Positions 32,241 through 40,559 of a DNA stretch of 40,559 nucleotides are shown one piece after another. The notes beneath the pieces are model-generated. The model saw only the letters and a list, made by a program, of their open reading frames with translations. It was not told where the DNA came from and searched no databases. The position numbers and the translations under genes are program-made. Within the stretch, counting starts at the first letter, position 1; every line of letters begins with the position of its first letter. Source of the DNA: Opitutales bacterium (GTDB lineage: Bacteria; Verrucomicrobiota; Verrucomicrobiia; Opitutales; UBA953); NCBI GenBank assembly GCA_017546455.1, contig JAFYWY010000028.1, forward strand, positions 1 through 40,559, in the 5' to 3' direction.

Positions 32241-32822
32241 ATGCCCGTCTCAGTTATTTACGGTTTGGGCAATCCCGGCAGGGAGTACGAAACGACACGC
32301 CACAATGCGGGCTTTCGCGTCGTATCCGCCTTCGCGAAGAAGCTGAATGTCGACTTCCGCAAGGAAGCCGCTCTCCACGGCGAATTCGCAAAAGCCAAGA
32401 GTTCCTCCGGAACGCTTTGGCTCGGCAAGCCTCAAACCTACATGAATAACAGCGGCGAATGTGTCGGCGCTCACATGCGCTACCACAAACTCCTCCCCTC
32501 CGGCATTGTCGTTGTTTACGACGACATCACCTTAGCGCCCGGAGTCGTGAAAATCTCACAGGGAGGCGGCGACGGCGGTCACAACGGAATCAAAAGCATC
32601 ATCCGTCACTGCGGGAACGAATTCATTCGTTTTCGTGTCGGGATCGGAGCGAAGCCTTTCCGTGAACAACCGCTCTCGGATTTCGTCCTGGGCAAACTAA
32701 ACGAAGAAGAGACCAAGATTTTTGAAGCTCGTCAGGAACATTTCCTATATGGCTTGGACCTCCTTGTTAATCAGGGACTTCCCGCCGCACAAAACCTTAT
32801 AAACAGAAAAGAAAACAAATGA
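32241..32822 (+). CDS. pth: Peptidyl-tRNA hydrolase
   Basis: The 193-residue enzyme frees tRNA from stalled peptidyl-tRNA. All active-site motifs are present: YGLGNPGREYETTRHNAGF with catalytic His21, KPQTYMNNSG, VYDDITLAPG with the conserved Asp, and GGDGGHNGIKSII. Length is typical. It overlaps rpsF by ATGA (32819-32822), so they are translationally coupled. Confidence 0.97.
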   Translation: MPVSVIYGLGNPGREYETTRHNAGFRVVSAFAKKLNVDFRKEAALHGEFAKAKSSSGTLWLGKPQTYMNNSGECVGAHMRYHKLLPSGIVVVYDDITLAPGVVKISQGGGDGGHNGIKSIIRHCGNEFIRFRVGIGAKPFREQPLSDFVLGKLNEEETKIFEARQEHFLYGLDLLVNQGLPAAQNLINRKENK

Positions 32823-33106
32823 ACGACCTTAACAAATATCGTGTGAACATGATTTTTGATGTCCGCAGCGTCACCGCTGAAGCGCAGATCGAGAAAGTTA
32901 AAACGCTCCTCGGCACGCTCGGTGCGACCATCGAAGATGTGAAAGACCTCGGAGTCAAAGACTTTGTTCGCGTCACCAATCGCCGCATGCCGAGCGCACA
33001 CTACGTGCAGTTCGACGTTGCCGCCGCCACGACCCTCCCGGTTGTGTTCCGCGAAAAACTTCGTCTCGATCGCTCCATCAAGCGCATCCTGATCCAATCC
33101 CGCTAA
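32819..33106 (+). CDS. rpsF: 30S ribosomal protein S6
   Basis: The 95-residue protein is a short but complete S6: YRVNMIFDVRSV, then KDLGVKDFVRVTNRRMPSAHYVQFDV and the C-terminal LRLDRSIKRILIQ. It binds the central domain of 16S rRNA, usually with S18. It is followed by ssb in the order known from many bacteria, but the S18 gene that normally completes the set is absent here. Confidence 0.93.
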   Translation: MNDLNKYRVNMIFDVRSVTAEAQIEKVKTLLGTLGATIEDVKDLGVKDFVRVTNRRMPSAHYVQFDVAAATTLPVVFREKLRLDRSIKRILIQSR

Positions 33107-33140
33107 TTGCAGAATCCGAATCGGAAAGGAATCCGTCCCA

Positions 33141-33599
33141 ATGGCATCTTTCAATAAAGTGATTCTCATGGGCAATCTGACGCGCGACCCCGAGTTGCGC
33201 ACGCTCCCGAGCGGTCTCTCCGTCGCGCGCATCTCTATTGCCATCAATCGCACCTATCAATCCAAAGAAGGCGAAAAGAAAGAAGAAGTCACCTACGTCG
33301 ATGTCGATGCTTTCGGAAAGCAGGCGGAAACGATTTCCAAATGGTGCACGAAGGGCTCCGGCATCCACATTGAAGGACGCCTTCGCCTCGACCAGTGGGA
33401 CGACAAGAACACGGGCGAAAAACGCTCGAAGCTCGGCATCGTCCTGGAAAACTTCACCTTCGTCGGCGGTCGCGCCAATGCGACACCCGGCCAGGATTAC
33501 GAAGAATCCGCACCGGCTCCGCGTCGCGCCGCTCCGTCGGCCCCGCGTCCTTCGGCTCCGCCGCCGTCCGACATGGATGATGCGGACGTTCCGTTCTAA
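33141..33599 (+). CDS. ssb: Single-stranded DNA-binding protein
   Basis: The 152-residue protein has the OB fold of SSB (FNKVILMGNLTRDPELRTL, then VTYVDVDAFGKQAETISKW and IEGRLRLDQWDD), a Pro/Ala-rich linker and the acidic C-terminal tip DMDDADVPF that recruits repair and replication proteins. It lies between rpsF and rplI in a ribosomal-protein operon. Confidence 0.97.
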   Translation: MASFNKVILMGNLTRDPELRTLPSGLSVARISIAINRTYQSKEGEKKEEVTYVDVDAFGKQAETISKWCTKGSGIHIEGRLRLDQWDDKNTGEKRSKLGIVLENFTFVGGRANATPGQDYEESAPAPRRAAPSAPRPSAPPPSDMDDADVPF

Positions 33600-33647
33600 T
33601 TCCCATTCGCTTTAGCAAACATCATTAATATTTAAACAAGAAAAACT

Positions 33648-34196
33648 ATGGCACTCGCAGAAGTCCTCCTCAAAAAACCCGTCGCCGGCCTCGGCGCTGA
33701 AGGCGACCAAGTCAAGGTTCGCGCAGGGTTCGCACGCAACTTCCTCTTCCCGCAAGGCATTGCGGTTCCGATGACTGTGGCTAACCGCAAGCAGATTGAA
33801 GCGCTCAAGAAAGCGCGCGCTGCCCGCGAAGCACAGGAACTCGCAGACGCAAAGTCCGCCGCTGAAAAGCTCACGGGCCTCGCGCTCACCTTCGCAGTTA
33901 AGACCGGTGATGCCGGCAAGCTCTTCGGCTCGATCTCCACGACCGACATCGCGAAGAAGCTCGCGGAACAAGGTTTCGAAATCGAAAAGAAGGCAATCCA
34001 CCTCGAACACGGTGCGATCAAGCAGCTCGGCAAGACGACCGCTTCGGTTAAATTCCACGCGGAAGTTTCCGTCGAAATCGCAATCGAAGTCGTCTCCGAA
34101 AACCCGGTTGAAGAAGCCGCCGACGAAGCTCCGAAAGGCAAAAAGGGCGCCCGCAAGCCGCGCGCTCCGAAGGCTGAAGAAGCTGCCGCCGAATAA
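33648..34196 (+). CDS. rplI: 50S ribosomal protein L9
   Basis: The 182-residue protein has the N-terminal L9 domain (EVLLKKPVAGLGAEGDQVKV, AGFARNFLFPQGIAV), the long connecting helix (about 45-75) and the C-terminal domain (GKLFGSISTTDIAKKL). An extra tail of about 30 residues rich in Lys, Ala, Glu and Pro goes beyond the usual length of about 150. It closes the rpsF-ssb-rplI unit. Confidence 0.95.
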   Translation: MALAEVLLKKPVAGLGAEGDQVKVRAGFARNFLFPQGIAVPMTVANRKQIEALKKARAAREAQELADAKSAAEKLTGLALTFAVKTGDAGKLFGSISTTDIAKKLAEQGFEIEKKAIHLEHGAIKQLGKTTASVKFHAEVSVEIAIEVVSENPVEEAADEAPKGKKGARKPRAPKAEEAAAE

Positions 34197-34233
34197 GCTC
34201 CGAAAACTGAGTAACTCAGATTTCGTTTTAAAC

Positions 34234-34270
34234 AAAAGCGTTCCCGTTAATTTGACGGGAACGCTTTTTT
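34234..34270 (+). terminator. Intrinsic terminator after rplI
   Basis: AAAAGCGTTCCCGT (34234-34247) pairs perfectly with ACGGGAACGCTTTT (34255-34268) across seven bases, followed by further T. It has the GCGTTCCCG stem shared with other terminators here. Confidence 0.93.
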
Positions 34271-34474
34271 ATTACCGGAATTATCCGAACGATCGAAGCG
34301 CCTGCGGCGGAGCTTAATAGCTGAAAAGTTTAGTCGGCAGAGCCGAGGAGAAGTTTCTCTAATTCGCAATACTAGAAATTCGCGGCGCCGTGTTACCTAT
34401 GTCTGATTGCGCCGTGGAAATTCGCTATTCACCGGTTTCTATTCACCCAAAAACACCAGTTATCCCTTTTCAGA
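34271..34474. other. Intergenic region with a small rearranged repeat
   Basis: The 204 bases between the rplI terminator and the giant gene hold no gene that I can support. GAAATTCGC-GGCGCCGT (about 34376-34392) and GCGCCGTG-GAAATTCGC (about 34409-34425) carry the same two words in swapped order. No clear terminator for the convergent giant gene is visible. Confidence 0.3.
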
Positions 34475-37400
34475 TTAGGCGTTTATCTTCCTACGGCGCA
34501 AGAGCAATGCGACGAGCACGCGCAGCAAGACCACGAGGGCGAGCGCGCTGAAGGCCCATTTATCGTCAAGACGCTCGGGGCCGACGGGCGGCGGCGTATC
34601 GCGGAAGAAAACGAGGCTCGCGTCGGCATCCACATACGGATAGCGCTCCGTTTCAAAGGCGCAGCAGGGGATGAAATCGCCGAAACACTTCGGTACTACC
34701 GAGGAATTTTTCCCGATTGCGACCTTATCGGCGGGCAAACCGAAAATGCGGGAAACGGCACAGGTTCCGCCCGAAAGATTTTCGGAAAAATACCATTCGG
34801 CACGTGCCGGATGCGCGCTGGTGCGTAGCGCCTCGACCTTGGGCGCATTGCCCTCGGCAAAATTGCCGCGGTAAACGAATTCCACCCGAGTCGAACCGAC
34901 AGTCGCTTTCTTTCTCAAAAGCAAATAATACTCGTCGTCTCCGGCATCAAAGAGTTCGGCAGGACGCCCGTCCGTACGCAACTCCAGCATTTCCAGACCG
35001 GCAGCATCGATACGCAGCAAATCAGTCTGAGCCACATTCAATTCGAGCGTTTCCGCCGTAACGAATCCGTTGCGGGAGATTTCGGTAAAGCGTCGGATAC
35101 TCGGCGCCGAGAAGGAACCTTCCCGCACGTCGCTTGCCAGTTTCCGCCAATCACCGAGCGTCTTGTCGCTCATGTTGAGGATGAGCGTTTTCCCGACAAA
35201 ATCGGCCTCAAGCGCCGATGAACATTCCGGAGCGACGGAGAACACCGCGTTTTCCTCGAGATCAACCCGACCGCGCTGATCGCTCGCGTCCAAGGCATTG
35301 AGCGCGACAATTTCCGTTTTTCGGGAAAGGCGTTCGAAATACTCGATCTTGAACACGATGTCTCCGCGCATCGGTTTGGCAAAGCGGACCTCCCAGACAT
35401 TCCCGACAGGAACCGGCTTACCGTCGGCAGGACGGAAATGCTTAAGCGGAGCGGCATTGACGATATCCTCGCCCGAGAAGCGCGGCGCCAAAGCCGTTTC
35501 CGGCAAACAGACACGCACGACCTGACGAACTGCGTTTTCGACATTGTAAACGCAATCAACATCAACGCGGGCGTAACGTCCGAAGTTGAGCGGCGTAATA
35601 CGCTGCGTCCAATTTGCGGAAACGCGGGTTTCAAAAGAGCCGACGGAGAACGTCGCACTCCACTTATTGCCGAAATAACGGAACGCGAAATCAGCATCGG
35701 CTTCACCGACGGAAGCGTCGGTCGCCTGGGCTTCGCTCGTCTCCGCGGAGACCGTGCCGGGCTCCTCTTCCTCGGGAACGACTTCGACGATATTATTGCG
35801 TGCGCGCAGGCTCAGCTGCAGGCCTTCTTCCGTGTGAATGTAAAGTTCGCCGAGCTGACGCTGTGCGCCGTTGAAAACGATACGCGGAGCCGTCCAGGTC
35901 GGAGCGCCGACCGGAAACGCTCCCGCGAGCGCGATGCGGAAATTCTCTTCGCCAACCAAAGACTTTTTCAAATGAAGAGTCACTGTCCGCGAGTCATCCG
36001 CATCCTGGGATTCCGACCAGTAAGCCAACGCTTCGCCGGAGACGGATTCCACTTCCAACCCTTCCGGCAATGCGAACGAGAGACTGAAAACGTCCGCTCG
36101 GGAAACTTCCGCCGTCAAATCCATGACGAGCGCAACCTTGTCCTGATTGAGGACAATGCGGTCTTTCGAGCTGATGCGCAGGTTCGGTTTGACCTCGGAA
36201 AATGCGACATAGACGAGCGCATCGTCAACGACGGAACGGAAGGCGCGACGCAACGAAACGGTTTTGCCGTCGGCTGCCGCCCGGCCGAGCAACACCAGAG
36301 AAAACTCTTTTTCATCGACGACGACCAGCTTCGGCGCCAGCACTTCATCGACCTGCAATTCGTCTCCCGTTGCAATCCCGACGGTCTTGATGCCGTCTTC
36401 GCAGTCCAAAACATCCGGCGAGGCAAAGGCCAGCATTTTCCCGAGTTCGAGCGGAGCCTGGGAATAAATCGAAATTTCGACGGGCTCGGACTTTTTGGAA
36501 TCGAAGAGCACGGTCAACACCTTGTCGCGGCCGAAATTCCAACGGCGGATAGAATTGCCTTCGACGCGGGAAACTGAGAACGGCTCGGGGATGCGAATCT
36601 TAACTTCGTCAAATTCGCCCTGAATCGGAATCAGCTTGAGCAGATGAAACCCCTCGATGGTGCCGGCGGCGGGGACATAAAGATTGGAGTCTTCGGCAAA
36701 AAGCTCGAGGCTTTCCCGGCTTCGATCGCGCTCCCGCGGTTTCCAGAGAATACGTCGCTTTTCCTGCGGTTTGAAAACGATTTGCCCGGTTTGCAAAGTC
36801 CCGTCGGGCGAATCAACCGCAAGCGTGACTTCGCCTTCGGCGCCCAAACGGCTGTCCGGACGGGCGATGGAAACGGAAACGACATCGGCAGCGGCATTCC
36901 CCGTCGGCAAAGTCATTCCGCGGGCATCACGGCGCAGTCCCAATTCATACGCGAAGCGGGCGGAGAAAGTTCCCGGGCGATCCAAAACAATTTGATAAAC
37001 GATTCCGTCTTTGCCGCGGCGGCGCTCAAGGCGCATCGGAGCATCCGGAGAAATTTTGCGAAAGTCCGTAAGTACCGCCGGGGACGCGAGTAAGTCAAAG
37101 CGTTCCCCCGCCTTTCCTTTCACGCGGATTTCCCCGGAAGCCAGTACACGATCCGTCAAAATACTCATGTCCTGAACAATGCGCTCGGCGATTTCCTGCG
37201 GGCGGGCGAGCTCGCTTTCCAAGTCGCTGTCGTCGGCCCGCAACTCCGAATTTCCTGTCGCAAGCCCGAAGGCCAGCAAGCCGACAAGCAACGGTAGGGT
37301 TGCCGAAGCGGATTGCACCATCTTTTTGGGAAAAGCTTTCTTAAGTGCAAACCCGCAATCGATAATCAGCAGCACGAGTTCCGTAGCGACAAAGGCGGCA

Positions 37401-40400
37401 ATCAACGCGGGGATGCGATGTTCGATATCACTCGTTCCGCATACGAAAGCGCCGTAAAAACCGCAACGCCCCGCAAAACGCAGAATCGCGCTCCGGCGCC
37501 AAACGGCTCCGACGGCGAGCAGGAACGCCCCGGCAATCCAGATGAAAATTCCCGTGTTCAGATCCATATTAAAAAGCCGTTCTCCGAACGTTGCCCACGG
37601 AGCAAAGCGAGCGGCAACCGGCTCCCCGGCTCCGAATGCGGCAACGGAAAATTCGTAGCTCGGGCTGACGCAATCGCGCAGAATAGAGCTTCCGATCATA
37701 ATCACCGCGCCCAAGGCCATCGCGCAAACAAAGCCGAGGACAAAACGCCAGAAGCGTAGGCGGGTCGTAAGCAAAATAACGAGCGTGCCCGCGAAAACGC
37801 AGAATGCGGGGAACAAAACATTGTTCTGCGAGACCCTTTCCCCGATGGCCCGGAAGATATCTTCCCAAGAACCGCGGTTGCGGCGACCGTTCTCAAAATC
37901 GATGCCGGAAAAAGTCCCCGCGCCTTCCAAGCGAGCCGAAAGCACCGGGACATCAGCTCGCGGCAATGCGAGTTCCAAGCTCGGTTTGCCTGCGGCATAC
38001 GCTTCGCCGCAAAGCTCCAACTCGAAATACCCGCGTCCGCTCTTGACCAACAGCGGCACCGTGCAACGACGTCCGTCCGGCGCGAGAATACCGGTGTTTT
38101 CATCGACTTCTCCGAGCGGCGCCAGGCGATACAAATCCGCCCCTTCCGGCAAATTCAGAGTCAGCGCCTCCTCTCCGGAATTCAGGTATTCAAAGCGGCA
38201 CGCAAGCATTCGGGACCCGTCCGCCCTGCGTTCAAGGTGGCCCGTTGCAGAAGTAATCACACAATGCGCAAACTGCTTCTCCGGCAACATCGCAAAATCG
38301 AGTGTCAGCTCAAACGGGCGCTGAACATACTGGAATGCACTCAGCAAAACGTTTCCGCCGCGCGAAGCAAAATCCTCTCCGGGAACATTCGCCCGCGGAA
38401 CTTTCAGAAATGCGGATTTCTCGGAACTTTCTTCCGGCGAAGCAATCGCAACGGCCTCATCGCTCGTAATGAAAATTTCGCCCTGCTCGCCCGAGACGTC
38501 AACCAAGCGAACTCCGGAAAAATCGGCCGAACAAACCGTTGTTCCCGCAGCGTTTACCGGAATCTCAAAACGGACAGTCAAAGAAAACGCCCCCTGAGTC
38601 GGCGTCCGAAGCGGAACCGTCAGCAAGCCGTCTTTTTCGCTTGGCGGCAAAAACAAATCGGTGTTTTCAATCTGAAGAAGCTTGGCACCCTTCGGCAACG
38701 CGAGACGCAATTCGTCAACGGCTTCCGCCCCTGAATCGCAACGGACGACGGCATTTCCGCGAACGGCTTCCCGCCCGATTCGGTAAACGGTCGATACATT
38801 CCCATGGAGCGCCGAGATCATCTTTTCGACGCGAACCTCTGCCGCCCAAACGCCGCCGCGCATACGGAAAACCTGCTGCGGCAGAGCGCCTCGGGACTGC
38901 GGATAAAACTCCGCCGGCACCTCGGAAAGTCCATCCAGCTTAGAAGGAATCAGGCGCATATTTTTTGCGCCCGCAAAGCCGACGAAGCCGCGAACAAAGC
39001 GTGCACCCGGGAAACGCAGGCTCCGAAGAAGGCAATCGGCGTCCGAAGATGTCGTTTCCTTGCTGACGGCCACACGGATTTCCTGCTCGCCGGACAACGG
39101 TTCGGTGAAAACGATTTTCAGGTCTCTGAACCCGTCCACAGCCTCTTCCGAGAGTTCGTAGCCTGCCAGCAAAGCAGTCTCAACGGATTCGACCTTATAG
39201 TCGTCTGGCACGCGAACATGCCATTCGTAGAGCGGTGCGGCGCGGATCTTAAGCTCCTGACGGGAAACCGCGACGATGCGGTGCGAATCGAAATAGCAAC
39301 GCGTCGTCTGTGCGACGGAGACGTCGGGACGAATCGCATCGACAAAGAATTCCAAGCTCTCGGCGCTGTTGGAAATGCGGTAAACGGTCTGCTCGGCAGA
39401 CTCGGCGACGGGCGCAAAAAAATCGTCCTCGCGCGGGAACGTTGATACTGCGACCTGCGTTAACCCGTTCTGCGGAAGCAATTCGCTGCGAAGGACACCC
39501 TCGTTGAGTAAGCGTAAAAACTCGTTGAACCGCACGCAAACGGCTGCGTCCGGTTGGTTTGCAAGCGGAACGATTCGCAGCGGGCGGAAAGTCGCCGGCA
39601 AGGCGTCAAAAACGCTGCGGGCCTCAATACGCAGCGTATACGCCCCGCGTTTTTGACGGCTCAGCACAACGTTGAGGCGGCGCTTGTCTCCGACCTTTTC
39701 CACGTTCCAGGAAAGGAGATCGACGCCGGTCACATTCAGAATTTCTCCCTCTCCGTGCAAATCGAAAACAAGATTGGAGAGTGCCCCTTGGGAAATCATC
39801 AATGCGACTTCTTCCCGCTGGCGCAGCATTCCCGTCACGATTCGCCATTCGCTACAGGCATCGGCGGAGAATACACAGGCGGAAAATTCCGGCGGAGTTC
39901 CGGAAACTTCCTGCCAACGCAAATCAAAGGCCCCGCTGGCCGGCAAAAATCCCTCGTAGGCGTCTCCGTTCTTCTGAGGAACCGAAACGCTCGACGGCGC
40001 AAAGAGGATTTCCCCGTTCAATCCTTTCAGGGCAAACGGCGCGACCTGAATCGCAGGAACGGCAAAGTTCAGGCGCTGCCAACCGTCCTCCGCGCTGATG
40101 CGGGCATCGAACTCAAGATTCACCTCGAAATCACCGCGATGCGGGAATTTGAGGTAGTAAATCGGCAGATTGGTCTCGGGATTAATTGCCGCGCGCACCG
40201 AGAAATCGGAAGAGGCTTCGAAATTTTTCAGGGCCGCGTCACCGGAAAGAACGGCAATTTCCGCACCGACTTCGCGGACGCTCGCAACGGCACGCATACG
40301 GAAATGCGCTGCCCCGCGCTCGATCGCACCGCGCAGCGAAAAGGATTCCAGCGCAACCGGCGCAAGCAATTCGTTGCCGCGCGCAATATCCAAGCGCAGA

Positions 40401-40559
40401 GAAGGCGTCCCGTTGATGCTGAACGCCAATTCGTTACGCTCGCTCGTCCCGATCGGCAAAAGCCCGCGCGACTGTTTTCCGTAAAGGCGAATGTCCGGCA
40501 TCGAGACGATACGCACCATCCCGGAAAAAGCGGTTGCATCCGTCCCGGTGAACATCATC
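34475..40559 (-). CDS. Giant membrane-anchored, beta-rich exported protein (5' end outside window)
   Basis: At least 2027 residues are in the window, and the frame is open to the right edge, so the start is missing. Numbering from the edge, residues 1-900 form a first ectodomain, about 915-1105 hold four or five membrane segments (FCVFAGTLVILLTTRL, IFIWIAGAFLLAVGAVW, FVATELVLLIIDCGFAL, LPLLVGLLAFGLATG), about 1110-2000 form a second ectodomain, and a last membrane helix ends in RRRKINA. Met1080 followed by VQSASATLPLLVGLLAF looks like an internal signal peptide, so the gene may be a fusion of two ancestral exported proteins. A beta module of about 55 residues recurs, with the rhythm LRLALPKGAKLLQIENTD, SLSFALPEGLEVESVSGE and VKIRIPEPFSVSRVEGN, then a strand ending in a hydrophobic xVxL run. 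I recognise no enzyme domain. Its role is unknown, perhaps structural or adhesive in the envelope. Confidence 0.65.
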   Translation of the reverse strand, partial: MMFTGTDATAFSGMVRIVSMPDIRLYGKQSRGLLPIGTSERNELAFSINGTPSLRLDIARGNELLAPVALESFSLRGAIERGAAHFRMRAVASVREVGAEIAVLSGDAALKNFEASSDFSVRAAINPETNLPIYYLKFPHRGDFEVNLEFDARISAEDGWQRLNFAVPAIQVAPFALKGLNGEILFAPSSVSVPQKNGDAYEGFLPASGAFDLRWQEVSGTPPEFSACVFSADACSEWRIVTGMLRQREEVALMISQGALSNLVFDLHGEGEILNVTGVDLLSWNVEKVGDKRRLNVVLSRQKRGAYTLRIEARSVFDALPATFRPLRIVPLANQPDAAVCVRFNEFLRLLNEGVLRSELLPQNGLTQVAVSTFPREDDFFAPVAESAEQTVYRISNSAESLEFFVDAIRPDVSVAQTTRCYFDSHRIVAVSRQELKIRAAPLYEWHVRVPDDYKVESVETALLAGYELSEEAVDGFRDLKIVFTEPLSGEQEIRVAVSKETTSSDADCLLRSLRFPGARFVRGFVGFAGAKNMRLIPSKLDGLSEVPAEFYPQSRGALPQQVFRMRGGVWAAEVRVEKMISALHGNVSTVYRIGREAVRGNAVVRCDSGAEAVDELRLALPKGAKLLQIENTDLFLPPSEKDGLLTVPLRTPTQGAFSLTVRFEIPVNAAGTTVCSADFSGVRLVDVSGEQGEIFITSDEAVAIASPEESSEKSAFLKVPRANVPGEDFASRGGNVLLSAFQYVQRPFELTLDFAMLPEKQFAHCVITSATGHLERRADGSRMLACRFEYLNSGEEALTLNLPEGADLYRLAPLGEVDENTGILAPDGRRCTVPLLVKSGRGYFELELCGEAYAAGKPSLELALPRADVPVLSARLEGAGTFSGIDFENGRRNRGSWEDIFRAIGERVSQNNVLFPAFCVFAGTLVILLTTRLRFWRFVLGFVCAMALGAVIMIGSSILRDCVSPSYEFSVAAFGAGEPVAARFAPWATFGERLFNMDLNTGIFIWIAGAFLLAVGAVWRRSAILRFAGRCGFYGAFVCGTSDIEHRIPALIAAFVATELVLLIIDCGFALKKAFPKKMVQSASATLPLLVGLLAFGLATGNSELRADDSDLESELARPQEIAERIVQDMSILTDRVLASGEIRVKGKAGERFDLLASPAVLTDFRKISPDAPMRLERRRGKDGIVYQIVLDRPGTFSARFAYELGLRRDARGMTLPTGNAAADVVSVSIARPDSRLGAEGEVTLAVDSPDGTLQTGQIVFKPQEKRRILWKPRERDRSRESLELFAEDSNLYVPAAGTIEGFHLLKLIPIQGEFDEVKIRIPEPFSVSRVEGNSIRRWNFGRDKVLTVLFDSKKSEPVEISIYSQAPLELGKMLAFASPDVLDCEDGIKTVGIATGDELQVDEVLAPKLVVVDEKEFSLVLLGRAAADGKTVSLRRAFRSVVDDALVYVAFSEVKPNLRISSKDRIVLNQDKVALVMDLTAEVSRADVFSLSFALPEGLEVESVSGEALAYWSESQDADDSRTVTLHLKKSLVGEENFRIALAGAFPVGAPTWTAPRIVFNGAQRQLGELYIHTEEGLQLSLRARNNIVEVVPEEEEPGTVSAETSEAQATDASVGEADADFAFRYFGNKWSATFSVGSFETRVSANWTQRITPLNFGRYARVDVDCVYNVENAVRQVVRVCLPETALAPRFSGEDIVNAAPLKHFRPADGKPVPVGNVWEVRFAKPMRGDIVFKIEYFERLSRKTEIVALNALDASDQRGRVDLEENAVFSVAPECSSALEADFVGKTLILNMSDKTLGDWRKLASDVREGSFSAPSIRRFTEISRNGFVTAETLELNVAQTDLLRIDAAGLEMLELRTDGRPAELFDAGDDEYYLLLRKKATVGSTRVEFVYRGNFAEGNAPKVEALRTSAHPARAEWYFSENLSGGTCAVSRIFGLPADKVAIGKNSSVVPKCFGDFIPCCAFETERYPYVDADASLVFFRDTPPPVGPERLDDKWAFSALALVVLLRVLVALLLRRRKINA

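Noticed and set aside
1-40559. tRNA, rRNA, CRISPR arrays, intact IS elements, prophage or integrase genes
   Set aside because: No cloverleaf-like sequence, rRNA signature, regularly spaced direct repeats or transposase/integrase motif was recognised by reading the sequence.

Overview
The window looks like chromosome of a Gram-negative bacterium of the PVC group, most likely Verrucomicrobiota and probably of the Opitutia type. This taxonomic call is inference. It rests on a PEP-CTERM exosortase substrate (16602-17366), a small protein of a family I know as restricted to Planctomycetes and Verrucomicrobia (25722-26105), a very large exported beta-rich protein (34475-40559), few clear Shine-Dalgarno sites and strongly C/G-ending codons. 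Anaerobic ribonucleotide reductase (nrdD-nrdG), pyrophosphate-type phosphofructokinase and peroxide-defence genes suggest an anaerobic or microaerobic life.

Layout. (a) 1-3457: an accessory-looking block. A 5'-truncated exported protein carries a transglutaminase-like Cys-His-Asp triad, and three small exported or membrane-anchored proteins of unknown function follow it. Base composition drops sharply inside the first gene, and the fourth gene looks frameshifted at its signal peptide. (b) 3507-6109, minus strand: PH-domain protein, exported protein of unknown function, and FAD-dependent reductase of the geranylgeranyl-reductase type. (c) 6307-9793: nuoG-nuoH-nuoI as an isolated three-gene block of complex I, closed by a terminator. 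(d) 9904-10813: a small lipoprotein and an ArsR-type repressor with a perfect AT palindrome upstream. (e) 11063-13811: nrdD-nrdG. (f) 14121-16482: ahpC and a thioredoxin-reductase/AhpF-type protein with reversed domain order, behind two PerR/Fur-like boxes. (g) 16602-22723, minus strand: PEP-CTERM protein, family 2 glycosyltransferase, purB, a FecR-domain protein and PPi-phosphofructokinase. (h) 22898-24307: rpsP-trmD-rplS without rimM. (i) 24402-26105, minus strand: xseA and the PVC-restricted protein. (j) 26474-31401: recB-recD with no recC next to them. (k) 31582-34196: rplY-pth-rpsF-ssb-rplI without rpsR. (l) 34475 to the right edge: a giant membrane-anchored protein whose 5' end lies outside the window.

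Most of the window is housekeeping. Intergenic spaces hold clear intrinsic terminators, and several share a stem built on GCGTTCCCG/CGGGAACGC. The parts most worth follow-up are the transglutaminase-like cassette at the left edge, the giant two-ectodomain protein at the right edge, and the peroxide operon with its candidate PerR operators. I see no tRNA, rRNA, CRISPR array, intact insertion sequence or integrase.
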